A stretch of 48,383 bases of DNA from Bacillota bacterium (GCA_023390115.1 JAEWDM010000041.1:1-48383), one strand, 5' to 3'; positions 8,838 to 17,376 are shown, counted from the first letter of the stretch. Notes: generated by a model from the sequence alone, not told the origin. Made by a program: numbers and translations.

Positions 8838-8871
8838 AAAGGGCTTTAGTGATGTACTAGAGTCCTTTTTT
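8838..8871 (+). terminator. Rho-independent terminator
   Basis: AAAGGGCTTTAG pairs with CTAGAGTCCTTT with two mismatches or wobbles and runs into T6. It ends the two-gene protease unit. Confidence 0.75.
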
Positions 8872-9120
8872 GCATAGCGATTATGCACAAAATGAGCACT
8901 GAAAATTATGCATAATGCTGAATTTTAAAAAAATATGCATTTTACACCTAAAATAGTGCTGCAAAACACCACACCAGTGCAAAGTGCGTATAGCCATTGC
9001 ATAGTTGCGATAGCATTGAGCACCGCTGTGCTAAACACTTCAAAAGCATTAGGAGGCAAACGGAGACAGCGAACTAAAAAAGTTCAATCTCTGGTACTTT
9101 TGAGAGGAGTAAATATATTT
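8872..9120. other. Noncoding, palindrome-rich region in element
   Basis: The 249-bp stretch has a perfect palindrome ATTATGCATAAT (8905-8916), several further TGCA/ATGCAT cores, and repeated GTGC/GCAC words. It could hold operators for the next gene. No RNA gene was recognised. Confidence 0.35.
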
Positions 9121-9669
9121 ATGCAAAAGGAATTAAAAGAAACGAGATTCATGGAAGAAGCAGCAAACTTAAATGAAGGAGGTTACGTAGCGGCTACAAC
9201 TGGTGAACAAAATGAATTAAGTCCATCTGTTGTAAACATAATAGAGCTATCAGTCCAAAATGCAAATGAGCTTGTTGAAATTGATGAAAGCGAGTTTGCA
9301 AATGAGATTGACCCCGATCTCAGAAAAGAAGTTGAAAAGATGAAGCTTCAAGGTGTGTTCATACCGACAGACGAATTTACTATTTTGTGTCATGTTGACA
9401 CTGGAGCTGCTATCTTGGCAAAGAAAAATATATACAAAGGCAATAGAAGTGATGTTGCCGTTGTTTATGCACATAACGACGGAAGCCGTTCTGACGAAGT
9501 TATAATCAGTAATTCAGAGCTATTGTTATTATCTCGCGGCAATTTTGGAGAGGATAATAACATGGTGGATAATGTCGAGATACCACGGGGACTCCTGAGC
9601 TTTCTGTTCGATATCGGCATCCTCTCCGTCCACCTTGCGCCCTGCCTTATATGCCCTCCTCGCTTTTGA
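9121..9669 (+). pseudogene. Hypothetical element gene with chimeric 3' end
   Basis: The gene starts at ATG 9121 behind GAGAGGAG. It encodes MQKELKETRFMEEAANLNEG and then an acidic soluble region up to about residue 155 (near 9585). There base composition jumps to high GC and the frame runs through what looks like antisense of an unrelated fragment before stopping at 9669. I read this as a gene whose original 3' end was replaced by a rearrangement. The GTG/ATG codons upstream of 9121 lack a ribosome site. A VDTGAA stretch near residue 100 resembles an aspartic-protease motif but lacks the later hallmark glycines, so I make no functional call. Confidence 0.5.
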
Positions 9670-9744
9670 GGAGAGGGAGGAAAGGGCGACCGTTACCCGG
9701 TCTTTGCCGCCACCATTCTCTCCCGGCTCCTTCGTTGTCTTAAA
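9590..9744 (-). pseudogene. GC-rich remnant, possibly phage or transposon derived
   Basis: This segment is clearly richer in G+C than its surroundings. Its best reading is minus strand: a basic peptide including GENGGGKDRVTVALSSLSSK and KARRAYKAGRKVDGEDADIE, with no start or stop of its own. It is bounded by the chimeric end of the preceding gene and by the WG-repeat fragment. I do not recognise a family. Confidence 0.35.
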
Positions 9745-10130
9745 TGCCCGCGGGTTTCGCTGAATACGTTTTTTCATTAAAGGGATTCACCGCCCTATCT
9801 AATGTACTAATCAAATCGTTCGATTTTTCTGCTTGCTTGCAAACTCTTGCAAGTCCTTCAGAAAAATTGCTCATTGCTTCAGCATGGTCTTTAGTTGCCA
9901 ATTTATCAATAAAATCTTCACCGAATTGGGGCTTGATAACCACGCTGCCTTTTTGGTTTATAAAGCCCCACAAACCATCCTTCTTAACTCTTGCAAGCTC
10001 TTGACTGAAACAGAGGGCACTTTCAAACTGCGGTTCAATAATCATTGCCCCCGATTTATCTATGTATCCCCATTTACCGCTTTGGTAAACTGCCGCTAAT
10101 CCCTGGCTGAAACTGTCCGCCTTGACCTGA
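9745..10130 (-). pseudogene. WG-repeat protein fragment
   Basis: The minus strand encodes two clear WG (KWG) beta-repeats, SGKWGYIDKSGAMIIEPQF and DGLWGFINQKGSVVIKPQF, then FSEGLARV from a third. Such repeats are usually tandem in longer surface or effector-like proteins. Here only about 125 residues remain. The open frame (9740-10150) takes its first residues from antisense of the neighbouring transposase-like fragment and lacks a ribosome site, so it is probably an internal fragment and not an expressed gene. Confidence 0.65.
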
Positions 10131-10429
10131 ATTGGTACATAGAGAGCCACAAACGGGAATATTACGAAGCGGTCGAGCTCTCAAAACAGGTTCAGGAGTT
10201 CGTCGCATACGGAGACGGTGAACGTACGACCTTTGCTGAAGCGTTTGCCGAGAGACTTGGAATCAGCAAGCGGACACTTTACCGCTACATTGAAAAGACC
10301 GTCAATATCAAGTGGGACATCGACGACGTCACAAAGCTCTATGTTTTCACTGAGGACGGAAAGAAAATTTGTGAGGCTGGATACATAAGGGTATGCAAGC
10401 TCATGAGCATATCTTTTTTATTTGCTTGA
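10124..10429 (+). pseudogene. HTH fragment of a transposase-like protein
   Basis: The plus strand reads without interruption from about 10124 to TGA at 10429 as a GC-rich fragment: WYIESHKREYYEAVELSKQV, then FAEAFAERLGISKRTLYRYI, a helix-turn-helix. After KTVNIKWDIDDVTKLYVF the sequence drifts into A/T-rich codons. The HTH plus YRYIEK resembles the N-terminal DNA-binding part of Mu-type transposases, but only about 100 residues are present and no start codon is seen. The family assignment is tentative. Confidence 0.45.
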
Positions 10430-10864
10430 TTACTAAAGTAAAGGAGTAAAGGCAACATTGATTTGAATATGCGTTCAAGAATGTACCCGCTTAAGTAACG
10501 GCATATGACTTTCTCTAATTATAAGTACCATAGGAAATATATATTGCTACTTACAAGAGTAATAGAAGCTTTGCTATTTTCTGAGACCATTCCGCATCAC
10601 TTTACTTAGTGGCTGCACCGTAGAGTCATGTTTATGAAGATTGAAATACCCGTAGGCTTATTTCACTACTTTCCCAAAACAGCCGGACACATCGCAAACA
10701 CCTCAAAAGTAAGACCAGTTAAATTTCATTTGTGAAAGGGCTGGTCTAATATGCAAAGCAATACCATTACTTCTTTGAAGGACAAGTCGAAAATAGGGGT
10801 AGTCCCACAAAATAAGCCGCATTATCATAAAAAAGCCTCAATAGAATGTAATGAGGTGGGGACT
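10430..10864. other. Noncoding stretch with a hairpin
   Basis: No convincing gene lies here. AGACCAG (10712-10718) and CTGGTCT (10741-10747) form a 7-bp stem just before the small ORF upstream of the recombinase and could regulate it. Nothing else in the stretch stands out. Confidence 0.4.
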
Positions 10865-11032
10865 ATGAATGACAAACCTGATTACATTCAAAAGATTGAG
10901 CATATCAATGGCTTCAAAGTAGTCATGACTTGTCCTGAAATGACGAAGGAGGAATACATAAAAAAAGAGCAGATGATAGTTAACACTATACTAAAGTGCC
11001 TATCAAAAGATACAAAAAATGAAGTTGACTGA
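10865..11032 (+). CDS. Small hypothetical protein upstream of recombinase
   Basis: A 55-residue ORF beginning MNDKPDYIQKIEHINGFKVV has a GAGGTGGGG ribosome site directly before ATG 10865. A longer in-frame ORF from 10751 exists, but its start lacks a comparable site. The acidic/basic helical C-terminal half (MTKEEYIKKEQMIVNTILKC) suggests a small soluble protein. It lies 52 bp before the recombinase on the same strand. A role in controlling recombination direction is possible by position only. Confidence 0.6.
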   Translation: MNDKPDYIQKIEHINGFKVVMTCPEMTKEEYIKKEQMIVNTILKCLSKDTKNEVD

Positions 11033-11084
11033 ATCAGGCGTAAATTATTAATGCCCGGTAAACTAATTGTGAGGAAGTGACGAT

Positions 11085-12596
11085 ATGATTGCAATATACG
11101 CAAGACAATCTGTTGAGAATAAAGATAGCATCTCTATCGAGACGCAGATCGAGACATGTGCAAAAAAAGTTAATCGTGAAGTTGCAGAATGTAAGGTCTA
11201 TAAAGATGAGGGATACAGCGGCAGCAACACCAATAGACCTGAATTTGAAGCTATGATGCGTGACATCAAAAGCGGGCTTATTGATGTTGTGGTTGTTTAC
11301 AAACTCGACAGAATCAGCAGGTCTTTACTGGATTTCATGCAAATACAGGAAGAACTTGATAAATACAAGGTTGAGTTTATTAGTTGCAGCGAGCAATTTG
11401 ATACCTCTACTGCGATGGGCAGAGCCATGCTTAATATTATGATGGTATTCGCTCAGTTGGAAAGAGAAACGATCCAAAAGAGAATAACGGATAACTATTA
11501 TGACAGAGGAAAGAAAGGCTTTTATTTAGGAGGTAGACCTCCCTTTGGCTTTAAGAAGGTAAAGACGGAACATCAAGGGAAGAAAACATGCAAATATGCA
11601 CCTGTTGAAGAGCAGATTGAAGTCGTAAAGATGATGTTTGATGAATATGCGAATAATGAATCGTCTTTTGGACAGCTTGTTAAGACGCTCAACAGTGAAG
11701 GTGGCATAAAGACTATCAATGGGAACTGCTGGAGCAGCGTTCAAGTTGGCCGCATAATAAAGAACCCTGCGTTTGTGAAGGCGAATGCAGATGTGTACCT
11801 GTACTATAAAAACAGAGGAGCTACCATGAATAATGATGTAACAGACTATAATGGTGAAAAAGGCTTGTATCTGTATGCTAAGAGAAAAGATGAAACAAAA
11901 ACGAAATTTACTGATGTTTCAAAAAGTTTTATTACTTTAGGACTGCATGAAGGTATTATCGATGCTGATACTTTTCTGCGGTGTCAATACAAATCGGATA
12001 AGAATCAAATCCTTAAAAACAGTGGTAAAGGAAAACATTCATGGCTATCGGGTATACTTAAATGCGGATACTGCGGTTATGCAATTACTGTTGTCAACGG
12101 AAATAAAAACTGGTACATTAATTGCGGCGGTAGGCGCAGATATGAATGTTTCGGACGGCAGAAGGTTGTATACATATGGGACATTGAAAACATTGTCGAG
12201 CCTAAGCTTCTCGAAAAATTACAAACGCTTAAAGTGAGAAATGTGAGCAATAACAACAAAAGAGAGCGGAAAATGGATGAACTGAAAGGCCGGATGGTTT
12301 TTATCGAAGAAAAGATAGAGAAATTGGTTGATTCTCTTGTAGATATGACGGAAGGCTCTGCAAAGTATGTAGACAAAAGAATTCAAGACTTGGATAGACA
12401 GAAGCTTTCAATACAATCTGAAATGAATGAACTATTGAGAGAGGAAACCATGAATAAGGTTAGTATTACTGACTTACAAGAATATATAGATAATTGGAGT
12501 TCCTATGACTTGGAGCAGAAGAAAACTGTCGCTAAGGCGGTTATTGAAAAAGTAAGGGTCACGGATGATGAAATATTTATAGATTTTAAATTATGA
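11085..12596 (+). CDS. Large serine recombinase (site-specific integrase)
   Basis: The 503-residue recombinase starts MIAIYARQS with the catalytic serine at residue 9, followed by SIETQIETC, DEGYSGSNTNRPEF, VVYKLDRISRS and the GRAMLNIMMVFAQLERE helix of the resolvase catalytic domain (1-145). Then come the recombinase domain (GGRPPFGFKK onward), a zinc ribbon (CGYCG ... C ... C, about 325-360) and a coiled-coil (about 385-460) before a C-terminal tail. This order is that of phage integrases and skin-element recombinases. It would join attP and attB by 2-bp staggered cuts. The ribosome site is GAGGAAGTG. The gene ends 4 bp from the right arm of the element. Confidence 0.95.
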   Translation: MIAIYARQSVENKDSISIETQIETCAKKVNREVAECKVYKDEGYSGSNTNRPEFEAMMRDIKSGLIDVVVVYKLDRISRSLLDFMQIQEELDKYKVEFISCSEQFDTSTAMGRAMLNIMMVFAQLERETIQKRITDNYYDRGKKGFYLGGRPPFGFKKVKTEHQGKKTCKYAPVEEQIEVVKMMFDEYANNESSFGQLVKTLNSEGGIKTINGNCWSSVQVGRIIKNPAFVKANADVYLYYKNRGATMNNDVTDYNGEKGLYLYAKRKDETKTKFTDVSKSFITLGLHEGIIDADTFLRCQYKSDKNQILKNSGKGKHSWLSGILKCGYCGYAITVVNGNKNWYINCGGRRRYECFGRQKVVYIWDIENIVEPKLLEKLQTLKVRNVSNNNKRERKMDELKGRMVFIEEKIEKLVDSLVDMTEGSAKYVDKRIQDLDRQKLSIQSEMNELLREETMNKVSITDLQEYIDNWSSYDLEQKKTVAKAVIEKVRVTDDEIFIDFKL

Positions 12597-12600
12597 CGGG

Positions 12601-12625
12601 AGTTTACTTTTGTAACGCTGCCATC
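12601..12625. other. attR: right junction of serine-recombinase element
   Basis: AGTTTACTTTTGTAAC (12601-12616) is followed by seven bases and the TC core (12624-12625), beyond which asnB resumes. Combined with the left end, the circular form would have a 48-bp quasi-symmetric attP centred exactly on the shared dinucleotide. Confidence 0.85.
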
Positions 12626-14032
12626 TAAAAGGGTGGACATGAACCACGTAATATTAAGATAGAATATCTCCCGCCTTCTGGCCTCCAGAGACTCCTCTCC
12701 AGGAAGCCGGGGAACCTCTGAAATTGTTTCGGAGTATCTCCGTTGTATGTATTGCTCCGCCTTTATAGTATCCTTTAAAGCCTCCGAATAAAATTTGGTG
12801 CGCTCATCAATAGAGCGGGACCAGGGAAAGGTATCGGCACTTAAGGCATCCTCCCTGTGAAACCATGGATATCCTCCGAACACTTCGTCGGCGCACTCGC
12901 CGGATAATCCCACGGTTGCACCCTTTTTAATCTCTCTGCAGAACAGCCATAGTGAAGAATCTATATCCGCCATCCCGGGAAGATCACGTGCCTTTACCGA
13001 ATCGACAAGAGCCTGCACGAGCTGGGGGGTGTCAATAGTTATGTAGTGGTGCTGCGTTCCGAACTCCTCTGACATACGCTTTACCCATGGGGCATCCGAA
13101 TTTGGCTGAAAGCTGCTGGGCTTGAAGTACAGCTCATTATCGGTATAATCTATAGAGTATGTATTAAGCCGCCCCTGTCCCGATCTTTTGAAATACCCGG
13201 CTGCAAGAGCAGTAATAGCACTTGAATCAAGTCCGCCCGATAAAAATGTGCATATGGGAACATCGGATACAAGCTGTCTTTCTATGGTATCCTTTACAAG
13301 AAACCTGACCTTTTCTATTGTGTTTTCCTCGGTATCGGTATGAGGCCTGCTTTCAAGTGACCAATACCTGTCAGCGAAAAAGCCATTATGACTAAAAAGC
13401 GCGTAATGTGCGGGTTTTATCTCAAATATGTTTTTGAACACCCCATGCCCGGGCGTCCTCGACGGCCCCAGTGCAAAAATTTCGGCAAGGCCCTCACTGT
13501 CTATCTCGGGCTTAATCAAAGGATGTGCAAGAAGAGCTTTTAACTCCGACGCAAATATAAGAGAGCTTCCCCTGACAGCATAGAACAGAGGCTTCACGCC
13601 AAACCTGTCACGAGCCAGAAAAAGGCGGCTTTTGCTGTCATCCCATACCCCGAAGGCGTAAATTCCGTTAAGGTGGTTCACACATTCCGCTCCCCATTCA
13701 ATATACGAGACAAGAAGCACCTCCGTGTCCGAATTGCTGGTAAAGCTATGTCCCCTGCATTCAAGCTCGCAGCGTAAATCATATGTATTATAAAGCTCTC
13801 CGTTATAAGTAATAACCCATGTCTTATCCGCATACTGCTTTACCATGGGCTGACTTCCTCCTACGGGGTCAACCACAGCCAGACGTCTGTGCGCAAGCGC
13901 CGTATGCTCCGAAAACCAGAAGCCCCCCGCGTCCGGCCCCCGTGCAATTAATTTCTCGTTCATGGCGTTCATTATATTATGCTGCCGGGACAAATCCTCA
14001 TTATAATCAATCCAACCCGCTATTCCGCACAT
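12624..14032 (-). pseudogene. asnB: Asparagine synthetase, N-terminal fragment (interrupted gene)
   Basis: The gene starts MCGIAGWIDY with catalytic Cys2 of the class II glutaminase domain. It continues through RGPDAGG, AHRRLAVVDP and YNGELYN, then the synthetase domain with the pyrophosphate loop LSGGLDSSAI and LSGECADEVFGGYPW. It would convert aspartate, glutamine and ATP to asparagine. At GA (12625-12624) the frame enters the mobile element and reads 40 foreign codons to a stop at 12503 antisense to the recombinase. The truncated product keeps both active sites but loses the last ~144 residues of the synthetase domain. The ribosome site AAAGGAG precedes ATG 14032. Confidence 0.93.
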
Positions 14033-14068
14033 AATTTACTCAGCTCCTTTTATTATTAGCAATTATGT

Positions 14069-14109
14069 TTAAAAAGGCTTTAAAGCTAAAATTCCATGCT
14101 TAAAGCCTT
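14069..14109 (-). promoter_or_regulatory. Attenuator-like hairpin in asnB leader
   Basis: On the minus strand AAGGCTTTAAGC pairs with GCTTTAAAGCCTT (one bulge) and is followed by a short T run, 40 nt before the asnB start. It could be a leader terminator, or the end of an upstream transcript. Confidence 0.5.
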
Positions 14110-14135
14110 ATTTTATACCTATATTATTTATAATA

Positions 14136-14170
14136 GCTAATATATTATCTATAATAGATAATATATTAGC
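14136..14170. repeat. Perfect 16-bp inverted repeat between asnB and ferritin
   Basis: GCTAATATATTATCTA and TAGATAATATATTAGC are separated by TAA. The 35-bp palindrome lies in the shared upstream region of asnB and ferritin and is a candidate operator, for example for an iron or peroxide regulator of ferritin. It does not match the Fur box order exactly. Confidence 0.6.
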
Positions 14171-14308
14171 AATATATGTTAAAAGATAAATTTGGTGAAA
14201 AACTATTTTTAATCCAACAATTCTTGTTAACAGCATTTTTTTGGGGTATATTTAATATATAAATTTGTTGATATTAAAAATATAATGCTTATGAAAGGAG
14301 TTTTAAAC

Positions 14309-14821
14309 ATGATTACCGAAAAAATGCAAAAAGAGCTCAATGATCAGGTGAGAAAGGAGTTTTACTCCGCATATCTTTATTTATCTATAGGCGCCTATTT
14401 CGCTTCAATTAATCTTGAAGGCTTTGCGAACTGGTTCCGGATTCAGGCACAGGAGGAAAGAGATCACGCTATGATGTTTTTTGATTATATAAACAGGGTC
14501 GGAGGAAGAGTACAATTAGGTGCAATTGATGCTCCCGACTTTGATTTCGGGTCCATTGAGCAGGCTCTTAAGCTTACCCTTGAGCACGAACAGCTTGTGA
14601 CCAGATCCATTTATAATATAGTTGATGTGGCGATTGAGGAAAAGGATCATAAGACAAATCAATTCCTGCAGTGGTTTGTAAATGAGCAGACAGAGGAAGA
14701 AGCAAGTGCTGACGCAAACCTTAAAAAAGTCCAGTTGGTGGGAAATGACGGAAGGGGAATACTCATGCTGGACGGAGAAATGGCTCAGAGAGTGTATACT
14801 CCTCCTGCAGCAGCAGTATAA
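14309..14821 (+). CDS. ftnA: Ferritin (bacterial non-haem)
   Basis: This 170-residue four-helix ferritin oxidises and stores iron as a 24-mer shell. The ferroxidase ligands are visible: Glu17 in RKEFYSAYLYLS, the EERDHA pair (Glu and His near 50-53), Glu in LTLEHEQLV, and NEQTEEEA near 126. Length is typical for the FtnA type, and no haem-binding methionine of bacterioferritin is evident. An ATG at 14285 has no ribosome site; AAAGGAG fits the ATG at 14309. The gene is monocistronic and closed by a hairpin, with the palindrome at 14136-14170 upstream. Confidence 0.95.
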   Translation: MITEKMQKELNDQVRKEFYSAYLYLSIGAYFASINLEGFANWFRIQAQEERDHAMMFFDYINRVGGRVQLGAIDAPDFDFGSIEQALKLTLEHEQLVTRSIYNIVDVAIEEKDHKTNQFLQWFVNEQTEEEASADANLKKVQLVGNDGRGILMLDGEMAQRVYTPPAAAV

Positions 14822-14831
14822 GGACATCTAA

Positions 14832-14882
14832 AATTAAAGGCTGCCGTATTTAATGCTTGCTTTTTCGGCAGCTCCTTTAATT
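14832..14882 (+). terminator. Rho-independent terminator after ferritin
   Basis: AATTAAAGGCTGCCG pairs with CGGCAGCTCCTTTAATT across a 19-nt loop. The stem is imperfect but long. Confidence 0.7.
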
Positions 14883-14910
14883 ATAAATAAAATTTATAAG
14901 GGGGATTTCT

Positions 14911-15159
14911 ATGTCTTGTTATAACGTGATGGCGGTGCTTGTAAATCATAGGTCTAAAAAGGCCATGGAAATGCAGGAAGTTTTGACTAAGCATGGCTGC
15001 AAAATAAAAATGAGGCTGGGACTTCATGAGGCCGGGGATGTCTGTTCGGAAGATGGGCTGGTAATTTTACAGTTATGCGGCGATGATGACGAAATTAGGG
15101 AACTGGAAAATGAATTAAACAGTATTGAGGGCTTGAAGGCCAAAACAATTACATTATAA
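14911..15159 (+). CDS. TM1266-like small protein (hydrogenase-associated regulator family)
   Basis: The 82-residue protein has the beta-alpha-beta ACT/NikR-like pattern of the TM1266 family: YNVMAVLVNHRSKKAMEMQE, a middle KMRLGLHEAGD strand and ILQLCGDDDEIRELENELNS leading to a final strand. Members often lie near [FeFe]-hydrogenase maturation genes and are annotated as putative iron-only hydrogenase system regulators, though biochemical proof is thin. No hydrogenase genes occur in this window. The gene sits between two terminators, downstream of ferritin, with ribosome site AGGGGGAT. Confidence 0.7.
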   Translation: MSCYNVMAVLVNHRSKKAMEMQEVLTKHGCKIKMRLGLHEAGDVCSEDGLVILQLCGDDDEIRELENELNSIEGLKAKTITL

Positions 15160-15203
15160 AAAGCACGGGCTGCACTTGGTTTGAAGCGCAGCCCGTGCTT
15201 TTT
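15158..15203. terminator. Strong rho-independent terminator
   Basis: AAAAAGCACGGGCTGC pairs perfectly with GCAGCCCGTGCTTTTT around a 14-nt loop. Confidence 0.9.
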
Positions 15204-15420
15204 ATTGTCACCGTATAATTATCATTATCGTATAGCCTTTTTAGGGCTATATGTCTTTTGAGGCATTTGTTTATGAAACGTGGTTAAATATATGTAAAGG
15301 TTTAATTAAGTTTGTTATTCTTATTTCCAAATTTGTTACAATACAGATGAGTTGCGTTGAAAGACAGCAGAATTTATTAAATTAGCATTTCTGCAAGGAA
15401 TGAAATGGAGGTAGGTTATT

Positions 15421-17187
15421 ATGAAAAAAATTAAAAAGCTCTGTATTGTATTGACATTGATGCTTGCGTTTTCAGTAGTTATATCAAGTGCGGCATCGGC
15501 AGAAGAAATTTATGTGGTTAAATCAGGAGATGTGCTATGGAAAATCGCACAAAAATATGATGTGGATTGGAAGGAGCTAAGCAAATACAACAATCTTAAA
15601 AATCCTCATTTAATTTACCCTGAGCAAAAAATTAAAATTCCCGGAGACAACTCTTTTAAAGACGAAGCCGCTAAGTCGGTGGACATAATATCCTTCAACG
15701 ATTTTCACGGAAATGTGGCGGAGGATGTGAGTGAGACGGGAAAAAACTTAGGAATGGCTAAGCTGGTAGCTGCCGTAAAGAAGACTGTGTCTGAAAATCC
15801 CAATACAATTATTGTGTCGGGGGGAGATAATTATCAGGGCACAGCTATTTCAAACCTCACCTATGGGGCACCTGTATCGGAAATGATGAAGGCTATGAAC
15901 GTATTTGCTTCGTCTGTCGGAAATCATGAGTTTGACTGGGGTGCCGGCAAAATTGAGCAATGGGCAAGGGACGGAAGCTTTTCCTTTCTCGCTTGCAATA
16001 TATATGACAGCACAGGCGGACAACCTGTGAAATGGGCAAGGCCATATATGGTTACGGATAGAGGCGGGATAAAGGTTGCATTTATAGGTCTGGCCCATCC
16101 CGATACTCCTTCACTGACTAAAGCCGAATATGTATCGGAAATTGAATTTAAAGATCCTGTGGTATCGGCTCAGGAATGGATAGACTACTTAAAGCAGGGA
16201 AAGGCACCTGAGGGTAAGCCGGATGTAATTATTGCCCTCACCCATCTCGATTCTGAGCAGGATGCCCAAACGGGAGAAATCACCGGAAATGCGGCAGAGC
16301 TGTGCAAAAAGGTCGTCGGCCTTGACGGAGTCATTTCGGCTCACAGCCATATGGCGGTGTCCGGAAGGGTTAACGGTGTGCCGGTTGTTCAGGCATATTA
16401 TAACGGACGTGTACTGGCAAAGCTGTCTGTTGTCCTTGGCCCGGATGGGAAGGTTAAGGAGGTTGCCCCCTCTTTAAATGAGCTTTACAAGACAAAAAAG
16501 GATATAGTTCCCGATGCCTATGCCGCTTCGATATACCAGAAATACAGCAATGAGCTGGCTCCTATTCTGGACGAAAAGCTTGGTACTGCCGCTGCCGAAT
16601 TTACTCACGACAGAAGCACAAAGGGCACCGTCACCCTTTTGGGAAAATGGGCGTGCGATGTTATGAGAGCAAAAACAGGGGTGCAGGTTGCTATTCAAAA
16701 CGGAGGGGGGCTAAGAAGGTCTATGGCTGCGGGAGACATAACAATGGGTGACCTATACGAGATTATGCCGTTTGATAATTATCTTGTAACTATGGAGCTT
16801 CCCGGAGCAGCCTTAAAGAAGGCAATTGACCATGGTATAAATAACCAGGCAATTACGGACGGACAATTTTCAGGGCTCAGAGTAATATATGATCCGGAGA
16901 GGGAGCAGGGAAACAGCATTGTAAGCATAACACTTGAGGATGGTTCCGCCATAGAGGACGATGCCTATTATACAGTGGTTATAAATGATTTCATGCTTAC
17001 AGGGGGAGATAAGTATGATTTTTCAGAGGCAAGAAATGTAAAGAATACATATATTCCTGTGAGGGATGTGCTTGTAGATGCTGTAAGGGAGTCAGATACC
17101 ATTGCTCCCCGGCAGCCAGACTATATCGGGCAGGCGGAAAAGGCAGCCGCTGCGGTTAAGCCCGTGGGCTTAAAGCCCGCGGCATAG
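15421..17187 (+). CDS. Secreted LysM-5'-nucleotidase/2',3'-cyclic phosphodiesterase
   Basis: The 588-residue exported enzyme has a signal peptide (about 1-27, ending SSAASA) and one LysM peptidoglycan-binding domain (about 30-74: YVVKSGDVLWKIAQKYDVDW). The metallophosphoesterase domain (about 85-360) has motifs DIISFNDFHGN, SGGDNYQG, VGNHEFDWG, LTHLD and SAHSHM, which bind two metal ions. The 5'-nucleotidase C-terminal domain (about 385-560) has IQNGGGLRRSM and EIMPFDNYLV for substrate recognition. It probably salvages extracellular nucleotides at the cell wall, held there by LysM. The ribosome site ATGGAGGT is 9 nt before the start. Monocistronic. Confidence 0.93.
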   Translation: MKKIKKLCIVLTLMLAFSVVISSAASAEEIYVVKSGDVLWKIAQKYDVDWKELSKYNNLKNPHLIYPEQKIKIPGDNSFKDEAAKSVDIISFNDFHGNVAEDVSETGKNLGMAKLVAAVKKTVSENPNTIIVSGGDNYQGTAISNLTYGAPVSEMMKAMNVFASSVGNHEFDWGAGKIEQWARDGSFSFLACNIYDSTGGQPVKWARPYMVTDRGGIKVAFIGLAHPDTPSLTKAEYVSEIEFKDPVVSAQEWIDYLKQGKAPEGKPDVIIALTHLDSEQDAQTGEITGNAAELCKKVVGLDGVISAHSHMAVSGRVNGVPVVQAYYNGRVLAKLSVVLGPDGKVKEVAPSLNELYKTKKDIVPDAYAASIYQKYSNELAPILDEKLGTAAAEFTHDRSTKGTVTLLGKWACDVMRAKTGVQVAIQNGGGLRRSMAAGDITMGDLYEIMPFDNYLVTMELPGAALKKAIDHGINNQAITDGQFSGLRVIYDPEREQGNSIVSITLEDGSAIEDDAYYTVVINDFMLTGGDKYDFSEARNVKNTYIPVRDVLVDAVRESDTIAPRQPDYIGQAEKAAAAVKPVGLKPAA

Positions 17188-17243
17188 GAAGCTCGAAAAT
17201 ATAATATAAAGTATGGTGTAATTATTTACTGTTATATGCTTAC

Positions 17244-17283
17244 ACAAAATAACGAATCCTAAAATTAGGGTTCGTTATTTTGT
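17244..17283 (+). terminator. Rho-independent terminator
   Basis: ACAAAATAACGAATCCTAA pairs with TTAGGGTTCGTTATTTTGT with one wobble, around a short loop. Confidence 0.85.
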
Positions 17284-17315
17284 TATAACAATGGGTAGTA
17301 TTTATATAGAGGCAC

Positions 17316-17344
17316 TTGACAAAAGTATTCAAATGAATTATTAT
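17316..17344 (+). promoter_or_regulatory. Sigma-A promoter of tetR gene with candidate operator
   Basis: TTGACA (17316-17321), a 17-bp spacer and TATTAT (17339-17344). The spacer contains ATTCA-AA-TGAAT (17327-17338), a small inverted repeat. The leader carries a direct repeat GAGTCAATGA twice just before the start codon. Either could be bound by the TetR product. Confidence 0.75.
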
Positions 17345-17376
17345 GAGTATAGAGTCAATGAGTTGGGAGTCAATGA

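Larger units (their letters stand above)
7975..12625. mobile_element. 4.65-kb serine-recombinase element inserted in asnB
   Basis: The element is bounded by attL (7973-7974) and attR (12624-12625) with 2-bp shared core and inverted 16-bp arms. Contents in order: a small ORF and a retropepsin-like protease, a terminator, a palindrome-rich gap, a gene with a chimeric 3' end, a GC-rich remnant, a WG-repeat fragment, a transposase-like fragment, a 310-bp noncoding stretch, a small ORF, and the recombinase, which stops 4 bp before the right arm. There are no replication, transfer or phage structural genes, so it looks like a minimal or decayed integrated element. Excision would exactly restore the asnB reading frame. 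Confidence 0.9.

Noticed and set aside
8935..9120. Upstream extension of the hypothetical element gene at 9121
   Set aside because: Composition is noncoding (palindromes and GCAC repeats), and the ribosome site GAGAGGAG points to 9121.
12503..12623. Extra 40 codons at the end of the asnB N-terminal frame
   Set aside because: They are antisense of the recombinase gene and the element end, not asnB sequence; counted as read-through only.
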